Shown here: one piece after another, positions 33,345 to 41,160 of the stretch | How positions within the stretch are numbered: position 1 is the first letter of the stretch | How the letters are laid out: each line of letters begins with the position of its first letter | The notes under the pieces: model-generated | Seen by the model: only the letters and a program-made list of their open reading frames with translations | Told to the model about the DNA's origin: nothing | The model's database searches: none | Translations under genes and position numbers: made by a program | Assembly: GCA_905209075.1 (NCBI GenBank) | Contig: CAJLRL010000012.1 | Location: forward strand, 1 to 63,199 | Source of the DNA: an uncultured Lachnospiraceae bacterium | GTDB lineage: Bacteria; Bacillota; Clostridia; Lachnospirales; Lachnospiraceae | Direction of reading: 5' to 3' | DNA: 63,199 nt

Positions 33345-34817
33345 CTATTTTGATAAAAGTGACAGCACCTGCTGTGGCAGATCATTTGCCTGTGAAAGAA
33401 CCGAAATACCTGCCTGATCCAGAATATTCTGTGATGCATACTCTGTCATTTCTGTTGCCATATCAGCATCTACCAGATTTGAATAAGCGCTTGTCATATT
33501 TTCTTCTGTCTCTCCTAAACTGTTTGTTGCATATTCAAGCCTGTTTTCGAATGAACCCATCCTTGAACGGACTGATGACACATATGCTATGGCATCATCA
33601 AGGGTGCTGATCGCTCTGTCTGCGCCATCTGCTACTGTAACATCAACTGTATCCAGATATAATGTTTCTGATGAAACTTCAGGTATTCTCACCGCCATCT
33701 CCTGATACTGATTAGAGCCTATCTGAATAGTCATACTTCCGATCTCGGTAACGTCCATCTGCAGGTCTTTAGATCCTGCTGTCGTATCTATCTGGTCGCT
33801 TAGAAGGAAATCCATAGAAAATCCGCCATTCCCGACTACATAAACTCTGTTTCCATCAGTTCTTATTCGTGTATCATCCAGATTATTTCCTGCCTTTACA
33901 ACAGCATCTTTTCCAGACACATCCGCAACAGCATTTCCTTTTGCATCAACTTTGTATCCTGCCTGCGGAGTTTTATTTCCGTCCGCATCAACAGTATAGC
34001 TGTTTCCTGCAAGTGCACTCATACTTCCTGTAAGTTCAATATTTACGCCATATGATGAACCATATGACTCCGAAACAAATGTAATCTCCCCTGTTACTGC
34101 ATCTTCCTGCATCTGTGTTCCTGCAAGATTTGCTGCATTCTGAAGCGCCTGCAAATACTCATCCTGAGACATTTCCGGTGTGACTTTAACACTCACTCCG
34201 TTTATACTTATAGAGCCTTCTGTAAGAGGCTTAACATTAGAATTAATAGAGGCTGCAGCCTTTTGCGCTGTGCTCTCAACTGTAATATCATATTTTTTGG
34301 CATCAACATGATCTGATAAATTGATTCTTGTTATACTGTCATTTGATAATTTTGCATTTCCTGCCGCATCAACTTCTCTTGTATAAACTCTTGAATCACT
34401 TGAACCATCAAGAAGTACTTTTGTGTTATATTCTGTCGCACCTGAGATCCTGTCTACTTCCTCTGTAAGCTTTTCTATTTCATCCTGTGCTGCCTGTTTG
34501 TCACTATCTGCATTTGTACCATTGGCAGCCTGAACTGAAAGCTCCCTTATTCTCTGTAAAATGCTAGATACCTCATTTAATGCTCCATCTGCAATTTCTA
34601 TGGTATTCTTTGCATCTGCCGCATTTGACTGAGCCTTGTCCAATGCATCGATCTGGGCCTTCATCTTGTTTGAAATAGCCATTCCTGCCGGATTGTCCTC
34701 TGCTGAATTTATTTTATATCCACTGGAAAGTCTGAGCATAGTTGACTTTAACTTATTTTCTGTACGGAGCAGCTGGTTATTGGCTATAACAGCACTCATA
34801 TTTCTGTTTATCTTCAT
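33345..34817 (-). CDS. fliC: Flagellin
   Basis: 490 aa. Conserved N-terminal D0/D1 (LRLSSGYKINSAEDNPAGMA, ELSVQAANGT) and C-terminal D1/D0 (ENRLEYATNSLGETEENMTS, ending LPQQVLSLLSK) flank a variable central region of about 220 residues that would be surface exposed. GGAGGAAAAT precedes the ATG. A sigma-28-type promoter lies upstream and the chaperone gene follows. No other flagellar structural genes are in the window. Confidence 0.95.
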   Translation of the reverse strand: MKINRNMSAVIANNQLLRTENKLKSTMLRLSSGYKINSAEDNPAGMAISNKMKAQIDALDKAQSNAADAKNTIEIADGALNEVSSILQRIRELSVQAANGTNADSDKQAAQDEIEKLTEEVDRISGATEYNTKVLLDGSSDSRVYTREVDAAGNAKLSNDSITRINLSDHVDAKKYDITVESTAQKAAASINSNVKPLTEGSISINGVSVKVTPEMSQDEYLQALQNAANLAGTQMQEDAVTGEITFVSESYGSSYGVNIELTGSMSALAGNSYTVDADGNKTPQAGYKVDAKGNAVADVSGKDAVVKAGNNLDDTRIRTDGNRVYVVGNGGFSMDFLLSDQIDTTAGSKDLQMDVTEIGSMTIQIGSNQYQEMAVRIPEVSSETLYLDTVDVTVADGADRAISTLDDAIAYVSSVRSRMGSFENRLEYATNSLGETEENMTSAYSNLVDADMATEMTEYASQNILDQAGISVLSQANDLPQQVLSLLSK

Positions 34818-34895
34818 TTATTTTCCTCCAAAATATTTATATACCTTTTGCTTCCGTGCAAATCCTACGACATTCCCTGTCATTTATCTGATTAA

Positions 34896-34922
34896 TATAT
34901 CGTCATTTTCGAATATTTCTTA
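34896..34922 (-). promoter_or_regulatory. Sigma-28-type promoter of flagellin
   Basis: Minus-strand TAAG (34922-34919), 15-bp spacer, ACGATATA (34903-34896), close to the SigD/FliA consensus TAAA-N15-GCCGATAA. It lies 79 bp from the flagellin ATG. Confidence 0.65.
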
Positions 34923-34957
34923 ATATTTTAGAAAAGATATTTATATGGCTTATTGTA

Positions 34958-34989
34958 TTTCTCTAAATACCCATTTGCATTTAGAGAAA
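34958..34989. promoter_or_regulatory. Perfect 11-bp inverted repeat over the DUF1858 promoter
   Basis: TTTCTCTAAAT (34958-34968) and ATTTAGAGAAA (34979-34989) are separated by 10 bp, so the arms lie two helical turns apart centre to centre. The right arm overlaps the -35 element of the downstream promoter. This is the geometry of a dimeric repressor operator. Confidence 0.6.
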
Positions 34990-35003
34990 AATCGTATTAT
35001 AAT
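34975..35003 (+). promoter_or_regulatory. Promoter of the DUF1858 gene
   Basis: TTGCAT (34975-34980), 17-bp spacer, TATAAT (34998-35003). It is followed by a strong ribosome site (TAGGAGGAAAC) before the ATG at 35037. Confidence 0.7.
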
Positions 35004-35036
35004 AGGCACACTAGAACATTATAGGAGGAAACAAAT

Positions 35037-35246
35037 ATGGCAAGAGTTACAAAAGATACCATGATCGGTGATCTTCTGCAGATCGATCAGAACGTAGCAC
35101 CATTGCTTTTAAATATCGGCATGCACTGCCTTGGATGCCCATCTTCACAGATGGAGACAATTGCTGAGGCAGCTATGGTTCATGGTATTGATCCAGATGA
35201 TCTTGTTGTTGAAATCAACACATTCCTTGATTCTGACCTTGGTTAA
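35037..35246 (+). CDS. DUF1858 small redox-disulfide protein
   Basis: 69 aa with the DUF1858 signature: MIGDLLQIDQNVAPLLLNIG then MHCLGCPSSQMETI. The CxxC pair is the redox-active disulfide proposed for this family (related to proteins accompanying the hybrid-cluster protein). Single gene with its own promoter, operator-like repeat and terminator. Possible link to the FrdX/HcpR-like pair at 2-3.6 kb is speculative. Confidence 0.88.
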   Translation: MARVTKDTMIGDLLQIDQNVAPLLLNIGMHCLGCPSSQMETIAEAAMVHGIDPDDLVVEINTFLDSDLG

Positions 35247-35273
35247 TAAGTAAATGCATATTTACTTCGCAAA

Positions 35274-35303
35274 AAGGGCGGCTGCATTGCAGTCGCCCTT
35301 TTT
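35274..35303. terminator. Bidirectional terminator
   Basis: AAGGGCGGCTGC-att-GCAGTCGCCCTT with T-runs on both strands, between the convergent DUF1858 and mecA genes. Confidence 0.85.
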
Positions 35304-35318
35304 CATTAAACAGAACTC

Positions 35319-36041
35319 TTATAACTTGCCTATTGTCTGAATTGCTTCTTTTCCAACTATCAGTCTGCCATGCTCCCCGAAAAAAGCAGCGGCAGCATCT
35401 GTATAATTTTTCTGGTATGCATATTCTGATATAATATTACATATCTTGTTAAATTCTACAGGTGAATGCGCACTTTTATGAATTAACAGATAATACTTAT
35501 TTCTCTGTAAATCCTTGTAAAGGTCATTTTCTCCGTTGTAATATCCATCCAGAACCTGTGAAACTCTGCACATATCATCAAAACTTGTAAACTCAAATAT
35601 TTTTGTGATATCTTTTGGTTCTTCCCGGACTTTTCCATCTTCATTATCATCTGTTTTTTCTTTCCTGATTTTTTCGAAAAGATCTAAAATATCATCAGCA
35701 CCTTTTATCGAAGCCTGTTCAGAGACATCTGCTGCTGTGGTGTATTCCTCATCTGTCTCAGAAAACTTCGAAAAACGAGTATCAAGTTCTTCCGGATACT
35801 CAACCTTAGTAATAACTAATATGACCGACTCCGATGATAATGGTATAGCCTCAACCATAAGTGGTATATCATTTGCCTCAAATCCAAATTCATAATTCGC
35901 CTGCTGGATCATATCTTTAAATAAATTTCTGGCTTTTTCTGAGCCATATGCAAGTTCACTGAGTTTTATCTGTCTATCCGCCAGATCCTCTCTTGTAAGA
36001 GTACAGCGGATCTGATTATCATTTACTTTTTCAATTTTCAT
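35319..36041 (-). CDS. mecA: MecA-family adaptor protein
   Basis: N-terminal MecA domain (MKIEKVNDNQIRCTLTREDL) that recognises targets, an acidic linker (about residues 100-150), and a C-terminal domain that contacts ClpC (FEFTSFDDMCRVSQVL, LLIHKSAHSPVEFNKI). Delivers substrates to the ClpCP protease. Start ATG at 36041 with AAGGAT upstream; a GTG three codons earlier is possible. About 240 aa, as usual. Confidence 0.88.
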   Translation of the reverse strand: MKIEKVNDNQIRCTLTREDLADRQIKLSELAYGSEKARNLFKDMIQQANYEFGFEANDIPLMVEAIPLSSESVILVITKVEYPEELDTRFSKFSETDEEYTTAADVSEQASIKGADDILDLFEKIRKEKTDDNEDGKVREEPKDITKIFEFTSFDDMCRVSQVLDGYYNGENDLYKDLQRNKYYLLIHKSAHSPVEFNKICNIISEYAYQKNYTDAAAAFFGEHGRLIVGKEAIQTIGKL

Positions 36042-36092
36042 ATTGATCACATCCTTACTCTGAAAATATCCGTGTAAACCAATGAATATCCG

Positions 36093-36116
36093 CTATAGAG
36101 GGGGGTTCCTCTATAG
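36093..36116. promoter_or_regulatory. Palindrome in the mecA leader
   Basis: CTATAGAGG and CCTCTATAG are perfect 9-bp inverted arms around a 6-nt loop, 52 bp upstream of mecA. No T-run follows on either strand, so an operator or RNA hairpin is more likely than a terminator. Confidence 0.4.
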
Positions 36117-36188
36117 TTACAAACTATTATAATAAAACGTTTTGGTGTTGTAAAGCCAGCTGTCTATAAAAAAATTATAAAAAAGTAC

Positions 36189-36217
36189 TTGCAATTATCT
36201 TTTTGCTGTGTTATAAA
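36189..36217 (+). promoter_or_regulatory. Promoter of the kinase/MinD-like operon
   Basis: TTGCAA (36189-36194), 17-bp spacer, TATAAA (36212-36217). The following leader lacks a clear ribosome site before ATG 36251. Confidence 0.65.
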
Positions 36218-36250
36218 TTTAGGCATGAGATGCGCTGACCCAATAAGCGT

Positions 36251-37606
36251 ATGAATATTAATCATCAAATTTTGTTTGACCGGTATGAGGTTATTAAATC
36301 TCTTGGCACAGGAAGTTTTAGTCAGGTATATCTGGTCAGACACTTATCTTTGGAACAGGAACGTGCTTTAAAGATTCTCCCTAAGGAATCTGGTCTTTCC
36401 TCATCCGAACTACTGGAAGCAAAACTTTTGAGGTCTTTCGACCATCCAGCTATCCCCAAAATATTTGATATTGAACAGGATGAATCAAATTTTTATTTAG
36501 TGGAAGAATATATAGATGGCGAATCTCTTAGTTATTTTTTGCTTCATCAACAGTTTATTTCCCAAGGTTTATTTTTTAATTTTTGTGAGCAATTATGTGA
36601 TATTTTTATCTATCTACACACATTCGCTCCATCTCCTGTCATATACAGGGATCTTAAACCAGAGCATATTATAGTATGCCAGAATCAATTGAAACTTATT
36701 GATTTTGGAGTATCATCATATGTTTCCAAAACAGGAAATAACTTCAATCATTATGGGAATGTGGATTTTTCTGCCCCTGAATGTTTTACAGAAAACACTA
36801 TAAATGAAACAGCCGATATTTACAGTCTTGGTAAACTCATAGAATACCTGACCGGATATATGGACACATCATTTTCCCATAAATTCAAACAACTTATCCA
36901 CAAAGCAACATCTCCTGATCCAGCCATGCGCTATGAAACGGTCGCACAATTGAGTCAGGAAATAAAAAAAATAAAAGAAGGAATAAGTCAGCAGCGTCTC
37001 AGTAAAAAAATAGCAGTTATCGGGAGCCACCGCGGATGTGGTACCACACATATTGCAATTTCGATTTCATGTTCGCTTAACAAAATGGGATATTCATCTA
37101 TATATGTAGATTGTGTATCCGGAAATTTATTACAAAATTCTATGGATTTAACAGACAAAATAGCTCACAAAAATGGTTTTTTCTATTTTAAAAGTTTCTG
37201 TGGAACTCCATTATACCGGCAGGGTATTAGTGTAGATTTTCCTGAAAATTCTATTCTTGTCTACGATTATGGAACTGATTTTTCAAATAGTGATCTATCT
37301 ATGATGGATCAGGTTCTGGTTGTATGCAGCGGAAATTTCTGGAATATACACAACTCAATAAACCTAATAACTTCCCTTAATAATCTGATTTCTCCTGTCG
37401 ATTATATTTGTAATCTTTGTTCAAAAAACAATGAAATTGCGCTTGCAAAAATTCTTGGTCATCATATTTATCATTTTCCTTTTGATCCGGATGTATTTAA
37501 CCATACAAATCAAAAAGAAAAGCTCGTTCTCACACTGCTTGATAAAGGAGGTACTTTACAATCATTTTTTCGAAAAAAAAGTTTATTATGGATTCACCGC
37601 AAATAA
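36251..37606 (+). CDS. Hanks-type Ser/Thr kinase fused to a MinD/ParA-like domain
   Basis: Residues about 10-245 are a eukaryotic-like protein kinase with every key element: LGTGSFSQVYLV glycine loop, ALKIL lysine, VIYRDLKPEHIIV catalytic loop, LIDFGVSS metal motif and DFSAPE. Residues about 255-451 are a MinD/ParA-like fold starting IAVIGSHRGCGTTHIAISISC. Its P-loop reads GCGTTH rather than GKT, so the lysine that binds ATP phosphate is absent; SIYVDC matches the next strand. There is no transmembrane segment, unlike PASTA kinases. No ribosome site is evident. The last 19 bp overlap the next gene. The fusion is unusual; targets may include pilus or division proteins. Confidence 0.78.
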   Translation: MNINHQILFDRYEVIKSLGTGSFSQVYLVRHLSLEQERALKILPKESGLSSSELLEAKLLRSFDHPAIPKIFDIEQDESNFYLVEEYIDGESLSYFLLHQQFISQGLFFNFCEQLCDIFIYLHTFAPSPVIYRDLKPEHIIVCQNQLKLIDFGVSSYVSKTGNNFNHYGNVDFSAPECFTENTINETADIYSLGKLIEYLTGYMDTSFSHKFKQLIHKATSPDPAMRYETVAQLSQEIKKIKEGISQQRLSKKIAVIGSHRGCGTTHIAISISCSLNKMGYSSIYVDCVSGNLLQNSMDLTDKIAHKNGFFYFKSFCGTPLYRQGISVDFPENSILVYDYGTDFSNSDLSMMDQVLVVCSGNFWNIHNSINLITSLNNLISPVDYICNLCSKNNEIALAKILGHHIYHFPFDPDVFNHTNQKEKLVLTLLDKGGTLQSFFRKKSLLWIHRK

Positions 37607-38190
37607 TTGGGGTATGCGGTTATGAACATAACAGTGGAACCACTCATTTGTGTCTTTCCCTTGCAAATTATCTATGTAATAAGAGGCTTGCTAAAACAGC
37701 TTACATAGAACTTAATCCGTCTGATCAGATCAGCTCTCTTAAAAACAAAGATTGCAGGACACGATTTTCACATTATCATATTGATTTTTTTCCAAACTCA
37801 ACTCTTTCATCCTACAACAACATACTATCAGGAAAACATCAATATTATGTCATTGATTTTGGTGTACTGAATATAAATACTTTAAATGATTTCATGAGAT
37901 GTGATATTAAATTTGCCATATGTTCTCTTAGTCCATGGAAAACAACTTCATTGACGAAATTTCTTAATCTTTTTATTGATAATAATGTAAATATAGAAAA
38001 AGACATAACTCTATTAGGTTATCCTGTGGAAAGTAAACCTTATAACAAAGAAATTTCTGAAATGCCTAAAGAAATCTATTGTATTCCGTATCTTCAAAAT
38101 CCGTTTCATATTACCTCCGGCTATTTCAATTTTTTTGAAATGATTTTACAAAGGAAAAAAATATACCATGCAAAACGACAAAAATTTTAA
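37588..38190 (+). CDS. Second MinD/ParA-like protein, lysine-less P-loop
   Basis: 200 aa. QIIGVCGYEHNSGTTHLCLS is the P-loop region; it has SGTTH in place of GKT, the same replacement as in the upstream fusion. The strand with YYVIDFGVLN follows. It lacks a recognisable C-terminal amphipathic helix. It overlaps both neighbours (19 bp upstream, 23 bp downstream), so all three would be made together. A non-hydrolysing or altered partner of the fused domain is possible; function unknown. Confidence 0.65.
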   Translation: MDSPQIIGVCGYEHNSGTTHLCLSLANYLCNKRLAKTAYIELNPSDQISSLKNKDCRTRFSHYHIDFFPNSTLSSYNNILSGKHQYYVIDFGVLNINTLNDFMRCDIKFAICSLSPWKTTSLTKFLNLFIDNNVNIEKDITLLGYPVESKPYNKEISEMPKEIYCIPYLQNPFHITSGYFNFFEMILQRKKIYHAKRQKF

Positions 38191-38281
38191 TCAGCTGTTT
38201 ATTGAACTTGCACCGGCAGAATTCAGAGGCTTTATGATCATTACCACTGATTCTACCAACTTATGGGAAGGGGGCTTTTAA
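38168..38281 (+). CDS. 37-aa ORF at the end of the kinase operon
   Basis: Starts with ATG at 38168 inside the end of the previous gene, preceded by AAAGGAAAAA. The product (MQNDKNFNQLFIELAPAEFR and a short remainder) is soluble, ends abruptly at TAA and runs into A-rich non-coding sequence. It could be a real small partner or the 5' stub of a gene lost by deletion. I do not recognise it. Confidence 0.4.
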   Translation: MQNDKNFNQLFIELAPAEFRGFMIITTDSTNLWEGGF

Positions 38282-38575
38282 AAAAAACATAGCAAAAAAT
38301 ATATAATTTATTGGTATTGTCTATATGCAGATATTATAATGTATGTTTTATTATCCTTATAATATTTCAGCATATGACATTAAACATCACTTAATTTAAA
38401 TTTTTAATTTGGGATTTATACATTAGGACGATCGATGTCGTTTTATAAAAAGAACAACACTATAAAAATATCAAAATTGATTGGAGAGGGTCACATTGTG
38501 ACCCTCTGTTTAATACTATATTTGTATGTATAAATTAGACATAATAAAATTTATTACTAAATTGTTACATATTGT
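38282..38575. other. AT-rich intergenic stretch
   Basis: About 290 bases of very AT-rich sequence behind the kinase operon. The only structure seen is the hairpin at 38485-38507. If the 37-aa ORF is a stub, this is where the lost gene would have been. Confidence 0.5.
38485..38507 (+). terminator. Hairpin, possible terminator
   Basis: AGAGGGTCAC-att-GTGACCCTCT, a 10-bp perfect stem with 3-nt loop and a weak T-rich tail (TGTTTAAT). It lies about 200 bp after the small ORF. Confidence 0.5.
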
Positions 38576-38604
38576 TTGAATCTGTAATATGTGAATGGTA
38601 TAAT
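38576..38604 (+). promoter_or_regulatory. Promoter of the GH18 gene
   Basis: TTGAAT (38576-38581), 17-bp spacer, TATAAT (38599-38604). Confidence 0.75.
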
Positions 38605-38634
38605 TTATAAAAAAATATGAAAGGATTCTTACAC

Positions 38635-40374
38635 ATGACAAAAAAGAAAATAATGCCAGCGCTTATTGCTATTTGTCTTATAATTATTGTCATAGGCATA
38701 ATAGGTCTTTCTGCACTGATTAAAAAATATACCCCATCAAAGGAAACCGAGGATCTCAATAAATATTTTAACATAACAAGTGATGATCAGATTGCTGTAA
38801 CACTCGATGACACTGTATCTGAGTATAAAGCAACATCAATTGATGGTAAAATTTATGTCGATTATCACTTTGTCAATAAATATATAAACTCAAGATTTTA
38901 TTGGGATGCCAATGAAAATATACTTTTGTATGCCACATCATCTGATCTTATTTCTGTTTCAGCAGACAGTGATTCATATTATGTGACAAAAACAGCCAAT
39001 GATTTTGGCTATCCGATCGTCAAAGCTACATCTGATTCAGCACTTATTGCCCTTGACTTTGTTAAACAGTATTCAAATATAAAATATGATTTTTTTGAAG
39101 ATCCTTCAAGAATTATGATAACAAGTAAATGGGGCGATATGGACACAGCAACTGTAAAAAAAGATACCCAGCTTCGCATTAAGGGTGGAATAAAAAGTCC
39201 TATTCTAAAACAGCTGAAGGCAGATGATACCCTTACCATCCTTGAATCCGGCGAATCATGGGCGAAGGCTCTTACAAACGATGGAATCATCGGATATGTT
39301 AAACAAAAAAATATTTCTGCCGTAACTACAGCCACTGTCACTAATGATGATTACACTGAAGAAACCTATGACCACATAAAAAAAGACAGTAAAATCTGTC
39401 TCGCATGGCATCAGGTTACAAATAAAGACTCTAATTCAAAAATAACATCTATTATCTCAGGAACCAAGGGTGTCAACATAATATCCCCGACATGGTTCTA
39501 CTTAAATGACAACAAAGGATCTATCGCAGATCTGGCAAGTGCTGATTATGTATCTTACTGCCACTCACAGGGAATAGAAGTATGGGGACTTGTAAGCAAT
39601 CTTGAAAATAATGATGTAGATTCTGCTGCTGTCCTTACACATACATCTACACGATCTACATTGGTAAACCAGATAATTGCCGCAGCTATAAAGCATGAAC
39701 TTGACGGAATAAATCTTGACTTTGAGAACCTTACAGAAGATGCATATGGTGACTCATACATTGAGTTTGTACGTGAGCTTGCAATTAAATGTCATAATAA
39801 CGGAATTTGTCTGTCTGTAGATGTAACAGTACCTGCAAGCTACAACAAATTTTTCAACCGCAGTGATATGGCGAATTTTGCTGACTATATTATAATCATG
39901 GGATATGACGAACATTATAAAGGTTCAGATGCCGGTTCCGTTGCTTCAATTAATTGGGTAAATGATGGCGTTACAAATACTTTAGATGAGGTTCCTGCTG
40001 ATCAGGTTATACTGGGAATGCCATTTTATACAAGAATATGGTCACTTACTCCTAAGGATACTGACAATGTATCACAGACAGATACATCTGACAGTTCTAA
40101 TTACACGACATCTTCATCTGTATATGGAATGGAACAGGCTGCTGCAGAAGTTTTAGATAATCAGGCAACTGCTTCATGGGATTCAGTTTCAGGACAAAAT
40201 TATGCAGAATGGACAAAGGATAATGTTATCTATAAAGTATGGCTTGAGGATTCGTCATCAATGGAAGAGCGGCTGAAACTTGTAACCGGAAATTCTCTTG
40301 CTGGTGCCGCATTCTGGAAGCTCGGATTTGAAACATCTTCTATATGGGATACAGTTATCAAGTATATAAATTAA
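38635..40374 (+). CDS. Membrane-anchored GH18 glycoside hydrolase with SH3 domain
   Basis: N-terminal anchor (MPALIAICLIIIVIGIIGLS), a copper-amine-oxidase-like N-terminal region (about 50-170), an SH3-type domain (about 180-230, LRIKGGIKSP), and a C-terminal glycoside hydrolase family 18 domain (about 250-575). The catalytic motif DGINLDFEN fits DxxDxDxE-type sites with Glu as acid. IIIMGYDEHY and WKLGF are typical. Such YaaH/YdhD-like proteins cleave peptidoglycan GlcNAc bonds, often for spore germination or growth. ATG at 38635 is chosen because AAAGGA lies 10 bp before it. Confidence 0.85.
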   Translation: MTKKKIMPALIAICLIIIVIGIIGLSALIKKYTPSKETEDLNKYFNITSDDQIAVTLDDTVSEYKATSIDGKIYVDYHFVNKYINSRFYWDANENILLYATSSDLISVSADSDSYYVTKTANDFGYPIVKATSDSALIALDFVKQYSNIKYDFFEDPSRIMITSKWGDMDTATVKKDTQLRIKGGIKSPILKQLKADDTLTILESGESWAKALTNDGIIGYVKQKNISAVTTATVTNDDYTEETYDHIKKDSKICLAWHQVTNKDSNSKITSIISGTKGVNIISPTWFYLNDNKGSIADLASADYVSYCHSQGIEVWGLVSNLENNDVDSAAVLTHTSTRSTLVNQIIAAAIKHELDGINLDFENLTEDAYGDSYIEFVRELAIKCHNNGICLSVDVTVPASYNKFFNRSDMANFADYIIIMGYDEHYKGSDAGSVASINWVNDGVTNTLDEVPADQVILGMPFYTRIWSLTPKDTDNVSQTDTSDSSNYTTSSSVYGMEQAAAEVLDNQATASWDSVSGQNYAEWTKDNVIYKVWLEDSSSMEERLKLVTGNSLAGAAFWKLGFETSSIWDTVIKYIN

Positions 40375-40431
40375 AAAAACTTAATTATTCAGAATTACTG
40401 TGAACAAAAAAGCATATAATAAAAGAAAAAG

Positions 40432-40458
40432 CCCGATGCATTTTGCATCGGGTATTTT
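40432..40458 (+). terminator. Terminator between the GH18 and amidase genes
   Basis: CCCGATGCA-ttt-TGCATCGGG, 9-bp stem, with A-rich 5' and TATTTT 3' flanks. It ends only six bases before the amidase ATG. Confidence 0.7.
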
Positions 40459-40464
40459 AAAAAC

Positions 40465-41160
40465 ATGAAACAATATTTCTTTCGTAACTTTCTTATTTTA
40501 TTACTTCTTACATTTTCATTTTTCTCTGCAAGAGCTATCCATGCCTTTGCTGACCATTATACCTCTGATGACAAATCAATTACTATTGTTATAGATCCCG
40601 GTCATGGCGGTCCTGATCCTGGTAAAATATCTCCATCCGGTATTCTTGAAAAAGACATAAATCTGCAGATTTCATCTACTTTAAAAACATTATTGAAAAA
40701 CCGTGGTTATAATGTCATAATGACGCGCTATGATGACAATGATCTCTCATCTGAAAATTCAAAGCATACAAAGGTGGATGATCTCGCCAAAAGAGTATCC
40801 ATAATGTCACAGGATGATGTTTCCCTTGTCGTGAGCATTCACCAGAATAGTTTTCAAAACACTACTTCATGTGGTCCACAGGTATTCTATTATGAGAAAT
40901 CAAAGGAAGGAAAAGCTCTCGCCTCACATATCCTGAATTCCATGAATAATTCTCTGGACATATCAGATCCACGGACTATAAAATCAAATTTAGATTATTA
41001 TATACTAAAAAATTCTACTGCCCCGGCAGTAATTGTCGAGTGTGGCTTTTTAAGCAATCCAACTGAAACAAAATTATTGTCAGATGAGCACTATCAACTT
41101 AAATTATGCCGGAGCATATATCTTGGGATCATAAATTATCTGGACCAAAAATCTTCCTGA
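40465..41160 (+). CDS. N-acetylmuramoyl-L-alanine amidase (Amidase_3)
   Basis: Signal peptide (NFLILLLLTFSFFSARAIHA), then a zinc amidase: IVIDPGHGGPDPG (first His), LEKDINLQIS (Glu), VSIHQNSF (second His) and VIVECGFLSNPTE (catalytic Glu). Releases stem peptides from peptidoglycan. The start lies right behind a terminator hairpin and no ribosome site is visible. The 3' end overlaps the convergent gene by 32 bp. Perhaps it is expressed only by read-through from the GH18 gene. Confidence 0.9.
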   Translation: MKQYFFRNFLILLLLTFSFFSARAIHAFADHYTSDDKSITIVIDPGHGGPDPGKISPSGILEKDINLQISSTLKTLLKNRGYNVIMTRYDDNDLSSENSKHTKVDDLAKRVSIMSQDDVSLVVSIHQNSFQNTTSCGPQVFYYEKSKEGKALASHILNSMNNSLDISDPRTIKSNLDYYILKNSTAPAVIVECGFLSNPTETKLLSDEHYQLKLCRSIYLGIINYLDQKSS

